Shown here: piece after piece, positions 7,090-12,079 of the stretch
Layout of the letters: each line of letters starts with the position of its first letter
How positions within the stretch are numbered: the first letter of the stretch is position 1
Source of the DNA: CAYRYU01 sp964428355
GTDB lineage: Bacteria > Muiribacteriota > Ozemobacteria > Ozemobacterales > Ozemobacteraceae
Length of the DNA stretch: 12,079 bases
Assembly: GCA_964428355.1 (NCBI GenBank)
Contig: CAYRYU010000153.1
Span: forward strand, 1 to 12,079
Direction of reading: 5' to 3'
The notes under the pieces: model-generated
Database searches by the model: none
What the model saw: only the letters and a program-made list of their open reading frames with translations
Told to the model about the DNA's origin: nothing
Position numbers and translations under genes: made by a program

Positions 7090-8319
7090 TCAGAAGTTGG
7101 AAAGGTGGGGCTTGTGCGGCCCCATTCCCCAGATGACCTCGAACAGAAGCTCGTTGTTGGTGACTCCCTTGAAAGGGTCCCTGACGTTGCGGAACTGCAG
7201 TTGCAGCCGATCGTTCTCGGTCAGCCAGTATCCCAGGAATGCTGAACGTGCGACCGCATTGAATCTCGAGTCCCCGGGCTTCTCCGAACAGTCATATTCG
7301 AGACCGAGATGCCATGTGCGATCCTTCTTGAACTTGTACATCGCTGAGAGGGAATACCCTGCCGCGGTCACGGGGGACCTCGCAACCTGCTCCCGGCGGT
7401 TCCAGAGCCACTCGCCCCAAAAACTCAGCCGGTCGAACTGGTTGAAGCGCCTCCTCAGAAGCATACTGGTGGCGATGACCTTTGAATCTAGGTCTCCGCG
7501 CTGGTTCCAAGCCCCTTGCAGGAAGCTCGCTGTCACGTTCATGTCATCCCGGTCGGTGAGAGGTGTTTTCGTGAGGAGGGTTCCCCCGATTGCTCTCGTC
7601 TGCCCCGAATTGAAGAGGACACCGTTGTTGCCTTTCAGGAAATGCAGGTCGGTTCTCATGTATGTTTTCGATCTGAGATCCACGGGCGTGTTGAAAGAAA
7701 CCCCTTCTTCCGACAATCCCTCGTCACCGAGGAAGTTCAGGTTCGACAGGGGACGGGCAACCATCGGCCAGTCATGCGTGTGGATTCCGTTCAACATCCC
7801 GAACGGAACCAGGAATTTTCCGACCCTGGCGTCCCACTTTCCCGGAAGCAGATACGAAAAATCGACGTAACTCTCCTCGGTTTCTGCATGCTCTCCATGG
7901 AAGCCCAGAGTGAGATTTCCCCGGGCGTAAGGCGAAACCGCCTTCGTAAGGGATATCTCGGATTCCTGGAGGGAGACCGAATTCCGGTCGGGATCCCGCT
8001 TGTCATCCGACAATTTGCCCACGGCGATGCCAACCGCGCTGATGTCGGGGTTCATGTTCTGGTAGGTTCCACTCTGGGGAACGGGAGTTGCTGGTGACCG
8101 AGCGGGGGCTGCGGGAGCCTTCGCCATCTCACGATCGAGGTCGGCCCCCATTTCGAGTTGTTCGATCCGTGAGGTGAGGGATGAAACCAGCTTTGTCAGG
8201 TCCTCGACCTGCTTTCTGAGATGTGCCACCTCGTCGGTTGAGGCCCTTCCATGGGCCGGGAGGAACAGGGTCCAGAAGAAAATGAAAAATACGGGTAACG
8301 GAGGGATCGCTTTCCGCAT
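7090..8319 (-). CDS. Outer-membrane beta-barrel protein, putative metal-linked porin
   Basis: This encodes a 409-residue outer-membrane protein. A signal peptide ends near residue 25 (AHGRAS). A short coiled coil follows (about 28-57, heptads in LRKQVEDLTKLVSSLTSRIEQLE), then an Ala/Pro linker (about 66-83). The conserved NPDIS motif is at 90-94. The barrel runs from about 115 to the C-terminal Phe, as expected for recognition by the outer-membrane assembly machinery. Barrel motifs include ARVGKFLVPFGMLNGIHTHDW (164-184, an R-x-G-x-F/F-G-x-x-N/H-x-H pattern) and a final MGPHKPHLSNF. From memory, this kind of barrel often lies beside zinc/manganese ABC genes, so a metal entry route is inferred. 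It could instead be a general porin. AAGGAG lies 9 bases before the ATG. The next gene follows after 13 bases. The 119-base gap upstream carries half-site repeats but no clear promoter. Confidence 0.9.
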   Translation of the reverse strand: MRKAIPPLPVFFIFFWTLFLPAHGRASTDEVAHLRKQVEDLTKLVSSLTSRIEQLEMGADLDREMAKAPAAPARSPATPVPQSGTYQNMNPDISAVGIAVGKLSDDKRDPDRNSVSLQESEISLTKAVSPYARGNLTLGFHGEHAETEESYVDFSYLLPGKWDARVGKFLVPFGMLNGIHTHDWPMVARPLSNLNFLGDEGLSEEGVSFNTPVDLRSKTYMRTDLHFLKGNNGVLFNSGQTRAIGGTLLTKTPLTDRDDMNVTASFLQGAWNQRGDLDSKVIATSMLLRRRFNQFDRLSFWGEWLWNRREQVARSPVTAAGYSLSAMYKFKKDRTWHLGLEYDCSEKPGDSRFNAVARSAFLGYWLTENDRLQLQFRNVRDPFKGVTNNELLFEVIWGMGPHKPHLSNF

Positions 8320-8360
8320 TCTTGGATGCTCCTTGCTTTTTCACCATCGAAAAGTGGAGG

Positions 8361-8382
8361 GATGTCCGAAACATCGAACATC
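8361..8382. promoter_or_regulatory. Possible operator upstream of the barrel gene
   Basis: GATGT (8361-8365) pairs with ACATC at 8371-8375 across 5 bases. A second ACATC copy (8378-8382) follows 7 bases later in direct orientation. The element sits 42 bases upstream of the barrel ATG, within the 119-base gap after the small His/Cys gene. This is where a metal-responsive repressor (Zur or another Fur-family member) would be expected. The motif does not match a Zur consensus that I know, and I see no good -35/-10 pair nearby, so this is only a candidate. Confidence 0.25.
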
Positions 8383-8438
8383 ACTGTCCTGTGGAGGTTT
8401 TCACACCCTGATATGAAAGGTGGAAAATAGTGGAGCTT

Positions 8439-8750
8439 TCAGGAAAGCGGTGGAGGGCGCGGAAAAAGCTGGGGAAAGAAGGGTTGAAAAACTTCCTTCA
8501 GTAGGAAATAGCTGTGGAAGAGAGATTGGGAAGCTGAAAGAAGGGTAATCCCCTGCGAAACCTGTCCTGCTTCAGCTTGTTGGACGAAGGAACAGAGAGG
8601 GCAGTCGGAATGATCCTCCCCGGTGAAAGGGGTGAAAGCCTTTCCAGGTGCCGATGGGTGTTCCCCGTGGCCATGAAAGGGGACCAATGGAAATCCCAGT
8701 AGAAAGACCAGCAGGAGCCTGCAAAACTGCCTGACAGTCCTTCGGGTCAT
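8439..8750 (-). CDS. Small exported His/Cys protein, DUF2946-like
   Basis: This encodes a 103-residue protein with a signal or membrane segment at about 9-25. Next comes a His-rich stretch FHGHGEH (H26, H28, H31), then DHSDCPLC with H47, C50 and C53. The C-terminus ends in RPPPLS. The order of hydrophobic N-terminus, His, C-P-x-C and a Pro-rich end with an Arg resembles DUF2946, a family of small bacterial proteins of unknown function that I recall being found near metal and TonB genes; this likeness is by eye. The His and CxxC residues could bind metal or form a redox pair. GGAG lies 7 bases before the ATG. The gap from the upstream 764-residue gene is 30 bases, so the two may share a transcript. 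The barrel gene follows after 119 bases. Confidence 0.75.
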   Translation of the reverse strand: MTRRTVRQFCRLLLVFLLGFPLVPFHGHGEHPSAPGKAFTPFTGEDHSDCPLCSFVQQAEAGQVSQGITLLSASQSLFHSYFLLKEVFQPFFPQLFPRPPPLS

Positions 8751-8780
8751 TTCGAGGCTCCAAGTTGCCGTTTCAGGTTT

Positions 8781-11075
8781 CTATTTCCGGAGGTTCCGCA
8801 TGTGCTCGTTCCATGCAGCGGAGACCGAGTCGGGAAGCGTCTGGGAGGATTTCTTCACGTTTGCTGGACCGGGAGTATCGTCGGGGGATTCGCTGAGCCT
8901 AGCTATCAGGCCGTCCTCCCCGTCGAAAACGTCGATGACGATGTAACCGCGGATCATGCTCTTCTCGTATCTCCGAAGAACGGGCGGGGCTTTCAGGGCG
9001 ATGGAGAAATCCTTGTCGGCGGCATCGATGTGGCTTTTCACGACCCTGGCCTTCGGGGAACGGGCTAGAAAGCCCGTGATCTCGGATGCCGGGACGAACG
9101 AGGGAAGGAGATACTCGTCCTTGTCGAGGATGTAGTCTCCAAGCATCGTCTTCCAGCGCAGCCGGATCGCATTCTTGAGGAACCTGGCCGTCCCGTAATA
9201 TTTGTAGGAATCGGCGATCTTGTTGAGATCGAGGCCCCTTGCGGCCTTTTCCCGGATTTTCAGGACGACAGGGCCGTAACAGCCCGCAACGTCTGCCCGG
9301 CGGGTTGCATATACATAGTCTGCCTCGTGGTTATAGGAATCGCCCGCCGCGCGTTGACCCTCGTTCGCGAAAAGATCACGAAAGATTCCCGCCCGCCCGG
9401 CGGCCTGCCCGGCGGTGCTGTCGGCTCCGTCGTCAGCGGTGAAATGACTCGAGATGATGCGCGCGTGTTCCCTCTTAGCGGCTTTGTATGCCTTACCGAG
9501 ATCTCCCATGACCGGGACGGCCGCCTTGTAGAGCTGCCGGAGGTTGAAGCTCATCTCGTCCTCCCCAAGGAGATGCCGGAAAGCCTGGAGCTCCGCGGCG
9601 GCGTGCGCGGAAGGTTCGAATGCCCCGGTTCCGCGATAGACCTCGGAGAAGAAACCGGAGTCGATCCGTTTCTTCCCTTCGGGGGCGTTCAGATCGTAGA
9701 GTGAAACGCGGTCTTCCGCCACAATGGTGCTCTTTCCCGTCTCGGGGCCGCCGGTCTCGGGCTCGACCTTCGACCCCTTGTCCTTGAGGGACGCCTGCCA
9801 CTGTTCGACGATATGCCGGTGCTCCGGGATCGTGGAAAGTTTCAGTGGAGCGTTGGAAAGGAAGAGAGCAGCCCCGAACCATGCTCCTTCCCGGTTATCG
9901 GCCACATCGCGGATGGATTCCCAGAAAAAGACCTTCTTGATGTGGAAAAAGGTCGCAACCTTCTTGAGCGGCTTGGAAAGCTCGTGAACGGGCGTGGTTT
10001 CAAGGAAGCCATGGCGGGTTCCGGCGAAGGTGCTTATCATTTCGTAGCCTACCCCGGAGATGTTCGAGAAGAGGAAAGCGTTCTTGAGCATCCAGCGAGT
10101 GGGGGATATCACCTCTGACCCGCTAAGGATGTGGTTCTTGTCGAAATGCGTGTCGTTGAACAGTTTCAGCCATGTCAGCCAGGCGTGGGTGAAAAAATGG
10201 AAAACATGGAATTTGTTCCTGAACAGGCTCTTGTCGTCAGAAAACCAGGGTGCGGCGTTGGCCCGCCAGAATGCCTTCTTGCTTTGGGTTTCCTTGTCAC
10301 CAGCCAGATCGATCGTGACGTTGTTGAGGAAGGAGGTGCAGATGACCAGGCTTACGAGATTGGTTGCCTGCCGGATTTCGGGGGGAGTGCCGTCCCAGAA
10401 ATACTTCATGACGACCTTGCCCGCGCATTGTTGGGCGAATGACCAGAACCTGTCGACGTCCCAACCGAGATCGTTGGGGATGACCGAGGGTTTCGAGTCC
10501 CAGAACTCGTACGGTTTTCCCCCGCGTTGTTCCATTTCCCGGACGATCGACTCCATCTGTGGAATGAACTCCTGATAGGCTTCGCGTGAGATCGGATCGT
10601 AACTCAATATGACCATGAGCGGATACCCGAGAAGCGGAAGCGCGGCCCGGCCCGCGAGGTTCGGGTTTTTTCCGGGAACATCGACCGCTTCGAGTGGCTT
10701 GTGGTGTTCAGATTTTCGGCCGGTATAGCAACCGTGGGAGAGATACCTCAGGAACCAGGCCGTCCGATGGGTTCTGACCGCTTCGACCGCCTCCCCGAGG
10801 GCCATGTCGGCAGGGTCGAACTTCCCCTGCATGCTCTGCTTGATCTGGCGGATCTCCGCCTGGATCTTGTCGGCTTTTGCCGCCCTCTGTGAATCGGGGA
10901 TCTCCGATTTCTGGGAAAGCACAGCGAGCAGGCGTTCCAGCTGGAAAAGACGGTTCTTCAGGGAAGCGTAGGCGAACTCCCCGCCCCCGGTTCCTGCACC
11001 GAGCAGGCAGGGAAACTGGAGAACGGAAATAACCAGCCCCAGACCAACCAAAATCCTCGGGACTCGAAAAGACAT
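8781..11075 (-). CDS. Large exported protein with a possible ADP-ribosyltransferase-like C-terminal domain
   Basis: This encodes a 764-residue exported protein that I do not recognise as a named family. A signal peptide covers residues 1 to about 28. A charged coiled-coil-like helix (about 36-84) follows. A large region, about 90-430, is rich in Trp, Phe and His (for example HVFHFFTHAWLTW, 290-302, and ESIRDVADNREGAWFGAAL, 386-404). A low-complexity linker spans about 431-450. The C-terminal part has three segments in the order and spacing of an ADP-ribosyltransferase fold: SEVYRGTG (R481), YVYATRRADVAGCYG (588-602) and DEYLLPSFVPASEI (E654). Known members use an R-S-E or H-Y-E triad, so R481 and E654 could be catalytic; this is inference by eye. 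A long helical insert (about 485-580) separates the first two segments. The ATG at 11075 is chosen over the adjacent GTG at 11078 because GGGGGGAG ends 5 bases before the ATG. Confidence 0.88.
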   Translation of the reverse strand: MSFRVPRILVGLGLVISVLQFPCLLGAGTGGGEFAYASLKNRLFQLERLLAVLSQKSEIPDSQRAAKADKIQAEIRQIKQSMQGKFDPADMALGEAVEAVRTHRTAWFLRYLSHGCYTGRKSEHHKPLEAVDVPGKNPNLAGRAALPLLGYPLMVILSYDPISREAYQEFIPQMESIVREMEQRGGKPYEFWDSKPSVIPNDLGWDVDRFWSFAQQCAGKVVMKYFWDGTPPEIRQATNLVSLVICTSFLNNVTIDLAGDKETQSKKAFWRANAAPWFSDDKSLFRNKFHVFHFFTHAWLTWLKLFNDTHFDKNHILSGSEVISPTRWMLKNAFLFSNISGVGYEMISTFAGTRHGFLETTPVHELSKPLKKVATFFHIKKVFFWESIRDVADNREGAWFGAALFLSNAPLKLSTIPEHRHIVEQWQASLKDKGSKVEPETGGPETGKSTIVAEDRVSLYDLNAPEGKKRIDSGFFSEVYRGTGAFEPSAHAAAELQAFRHLLGEDEMSFNLRQLYKAAVPVMGDLGKAYKAAKREHARIISSHFTADDGADSTAGQAAGRAGIFRDLFANEGQRAAGDSYNHEADYVYATRRADVAGCYGPVVLKIREKAARGLDLNKIADSYKYYGTARFLKNAIRLRWKTMLGDYILDKDEYLLPSFVPASEITGFLARSPKARVVKSHIDAADKDFSIALKAPPVLRRYEKSMIRGYIVIDVFDGEDGLIARLSESPDDTPGPANVKKSSQTLPDSVSAAWNEHMRNLRK

Positions 11076-11080
11076 CACAA

Positions 11081-11088
11081 CTCCCCCC
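11081..11088 (-). promoter_or_regulatory. Ribosome binding site deciding the start of the 764-residue protein
   Basis: GGGGGGAG on the minus strand ends 5 bases before the ATG at 11075 but only 2 bases before the in-frame GTG at 11078. The spacing favours the ATG. Confidence 0.7.
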
Positions 11089-11144
11089 TTTTGCCGGGAG
11101 AAACGAAGACAACTCGCCCGGCACCTCCGCTTCTTAACCTCATG

Positions 11145-11173
11145 AATATAGCATTCCCGACCACCCCAAGCAA
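11145..11173 (-). promoter_or_regulatory. Candidate promoter of the 764-residue protein gene and downstream genes
   Basis: On the minus strand TTGCTT (11173-11168) and TATATT (11150-11145) are separated by exactly 17 bases. The -10 matches consensus at five of six positions; the -35 keeps only the TTG. Transcription would start near 11138 and leave a leader of about 60 bases. It lies between the upstream terminator (11214-11240) and the ribosome site, where a promoter is needed. Because all following gaps are short, this promoter could also feed the metal-uptake genes, though the 119-base gap at 8320-8438 may hold a second start. Confidence 0.5.
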
Positions 11174-11213
11174 ACCGGGGAAATCAGGGCAGCAAGGTGA
11201 CGACTCTCCGGGG

Positions 11214-11240
11214 AAAAAAAAGGGCCGGTTTTCACCGGCC
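11214..11240 (-). terminator. Strong intrinsic terminator of the EF-hand protein gene
   Basis: On the minus strand a perfect 7-bp stem GGCCGGT/ACCGGCC with a GAAA tetraloop (11240-11223) is followed, after one C, by eight T residues (11221-11214). It lies 110 bases downstream of the EF-hand protein stop codon at 11351. The plus-strand reading has no T-tract, so it acts on minus-strand transcripts only. Between 11241 and 11350 I see only a short GGGAAG/CTTCCC hairpin (11319-11333) without a T-run. Confidence 0.9.
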
Positions 11241-11350
11241 GTTAAAAGGTATACATCCGTGTACCGAGATCAGAACTTTCGTTCTATTCTGTTGCGGCTA
11301 CCTTTTCAATCCTTCAGGGGGAAGGTGCTTCCCTGCTCCTGAAACGAATA

Positions 11351-11887
11351 CTAATTGGAGTAGTTGTACCTGCCCGTTGCAAGCCTTTTTGGGGAAAACC
11401 CCGGAAAGCCCATCTTGGCCCCTTTGACCCCGGGGAAGTTCCCATACCAGGAGTAGGTTTTCGAAACCTGGTCGAGGTCCGCATACATGTCGGGTTGTCC
11501 GTCCCTGTTGGAGTCGACATAGATCTTGTCGGAGATGCCGTCGTAATCCATGTCATACTCCCATTGGTCGATCTTCCCGTCCAGATTCCGGTCATACTGG
11601 TAGTCGTCGATCAGGCTGTCGTAGTTCCGGTCCGTTGCCCAGTAATCACCCCGTCCATCCCCGTTCCGGTCTGCGATAACGAGGTCGACCCTGCCGTCAC
11701 CGTTCCTGTCGAACCGGCCGGGAGAGGTATTGAAGTTGGAGAATCCGTAGGCTACGTCAGGGCTGGAGGATTCGGTTACCTGGGATTCCCATGGGTGTGT
11801 GTCAGGCATGTAGGAAACATTCTGGGCTGCAATTGCCGCGCTTCCGATAACGATGAGGACGATCATGAGACCTTTGGCATGACGCAT
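11351..11887 (-). CDS. Secreted protein with six tandem EF-hand-like calcium-binding repeats
   Basis: This encodes a 178-residue exported protein. A hydrophobic signal peptide ends near AIAAQ (residues 18-22). A Ser-rich segment follows, and six consecutive 13-residue repeats of the form D-x-N/D-x-D-x-x-x-D-x-x-x-x start at D60, D73, D86, D99, D112 and D125. The first two are the canonical DRNGDGRxD calcium-binding loop; the later ones keep most of the Asp ligands. Such loops, as in dockerin, thrombospondin type 3 and bacterial calcium repeats, bind Ca2+ and stiffen the chain. The remaining 40 residues are rich in Gly, Tyr, Phe and Pro (NFPGVKGAKMGFPGF), with no anchor or enzyme motif. A longer reading from 11947 is possible, but GGAGG lies 7 bases before the ATG at 11887, a signal peptide then starts at once, and the candidate promoter overlaps the longer start. 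It appears monocistronic. The partner and role are unknown. Confidence 0.88.
   Translation of the reverse strand: MRHAKGLMIVLIVIGSAAIAAQNVSYMPDTHPWESQVTESSSPDVAYGFSNFNTSPGRFDRNGDGRVDLVIADRNGDGRGDYWATDRNYDSLIDDYQYDRNLDGKIDQWEYDMDYDGISDKIYVDSNRDGQPDMYADLDQVSKTYSWYGNFPGVKGAKMGFPGFSPKRLATGRYNYSN
11477..11710 (-). repeat. Six 39-bp coding repeats (calcium-loop array)
   Basis: The six 13-residue loops occupy 234 bases with no gap or insertion, giving an exact 39-base period. Most units begin with GAC or GAT and a following Arg/Met/Ser codon, then AAC or GAC. Units one and two are nearly the same at protein level (DRNGDGR); units three to six have drifted. This pattern suggests growth by in-frame duplication. 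Confidence 0.85.
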
Positions 11888-11894
11888 TTTTGCA

Positions 11895-11899
11895 CCTCC
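11895..11899 (-). promoter_or_regulatory. Ribosome binding site deciding the EF-hand protein start
   Basis: GGAGG on the minus strand is 7 bases before the ATG at 11887. The alternative upstream ATG at 11947 has no comparable site and would put 20 charged and polar residues ahead of the signal peptide. Confidence 0.8.
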
Positions 11900-11919
11900 A
11901 TGTTGGGAACTAAGGCAGA

Positions 11920-11947
11920 AAAGTATCAACTTTCGCCTCTTTGGCAA
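11920..11947 (-). promoter_or_regulatory. Candidate promoter of the EF-hand protein gene
   Basis: On the minus strand TTGCCA (11947-11942) and TACTTT (11925-11920) are 16 bases apart, giving a start near 11913 and a leader of about 26 bases that contains the GGAGG ribosome site. The -10 match is only partial. It lies directly downstream of the CGCGTTTC inverted repeat. Confidence 0.35.
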
Positions 11948-11957
11948 GGGAAATTTT

Positions 11958-11996
11958 CGCGTTTCGGTGGAATATCCCGAACCCTTTTGAAACGCG
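11958..11996. promoter_or_regulatory. Inverted repeat upstream of the EF-hand protein gene
   Basis: Arms CGCGTTTC (11958-11965) and GAAACGCG (11989-11996) are perfect complements separated by 23 bases. On the minus strand it begins CGTTTCAAAA and contains CGGG, as does the element at 95-124 upstream of the left lipoprotein gene. It ends 70 bases before the ATG, just upstream of the promoter candidate, a usual place for an operator or activator site. Confidence 0.35.
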
Positions 11997-12024
11997 GCTC
12001 CAGGGGGAGTTGAATGGGCGCAAT

Positions 12025-12079
12025 GCCTCGGGCGGACAGCCTCGGGCGGACAGCCTCGGGCGGATAGCCTCGGGCGGAT
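12025..12079. repeat. 14-bp tandem repeat running off the right edge
   Basis: Four head-to-tail units are present: GCCTCGGGCGGACA at 12025-12038 and again at 12039-12052, GCCTCGGGCGGATA at 12053-12066, and GCCTCGGGCGGAT at 12067-12079, cut by the window end. The period is not a multiple of three, so a coding role is unlikely. The array length beyond the window is unknown. Confidence 0.95.

Noticed and set aside
7097..7870. 257-codon plus-strand frame opposite the barrel gene
   Set aside because: It is antisense to a clear outer-membrane barrel, and has no ribosome site or domain.
11888..11947. Upstream ATG (11947) as start of the EF-hand protein
   Set aside because: It adds 20 residues ahead of the signal peptide, has no ribosome site, and overlaps the candidate promoter; the ATG at 11887 has GGAGG at 7 bases.
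12025..12079. CRISPR array at the right edge
   Set aside because: The units are 14 bp and directly adjacent, with no spacers.

Overview
The window encodes Gram-negative envelope and secreted proteins: an outer-membrane barrel, two lipobox lipoproteins, a periplasmic solute-binding protein and several signal-peptide proteins. Base composition is GC-rich, with Shine-Dalgarno sites before nearly every gene. I cannot fix the phylum from sequence alone. The proteins look like those of a deep-branching, environmental Gram-negative lineage rather than a well-studied proteobacterium. I see no transposase, integrase, phage gene, tRNA, rRNA or CRISPR array.

Layout. One plus-strand gene (183-1853) at the left encodes a long helical lipoprotein and ends in a clear intrinsic terminator (1941-1971). 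Everything else is on the minus strand, read right to left. A small secreted protein with six EF-hand-like calcium-binding repeats (11351-11887) ends in its own strong terminator (11214-11240). A promoter candidate (11145-11173) then precedes a run of eight genes: a 764-residue exported protein whose C-terminal part resembles an ADP-ribosyltransferase fold (inference); a 103-residue His/Cys protein of DUF2946 type; an outer-membrane beta-barrel; a lipoprotein; the substrate-binding, ATPase and permease components of a zinc/manganese-type ABC importer; and a multi-spanning GT-C glycosyltransferase-like membrane protein.

How they may work together. From 8319 down to 1976 the genes are tightly packed: gaps of 13, 18 and 13 bases, one 13-base overlap, and 4 bases before the last ATG. 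They read as one transcription unit. The barrel could pass metal across the outer membrane, the binding protein (H60, H139, H203) could capture it in the periplasm, and the ABC permease and ATPase could import it. The barrel's NPDIS motif and His-containing C-terminus, the DDHH tail of the lipoprotein and the CPLC protein upstream fit a metal-handling theme. The role of the last gene, the GT-C-like protein, is not evident.

Non-coding signals worth noting: an 8-bp inverted repeat based on CGTTTC found upstream of both the left lipoprotein and the right EF-hand protein gene; GATGT/ACATC half-sites upstream of the barrel gene; nested inverted repeats after the left lipoprotein gene; and a 14-bp tandem repeat running off the right edge. 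There is no gene-free stretch longer than 300 bases.
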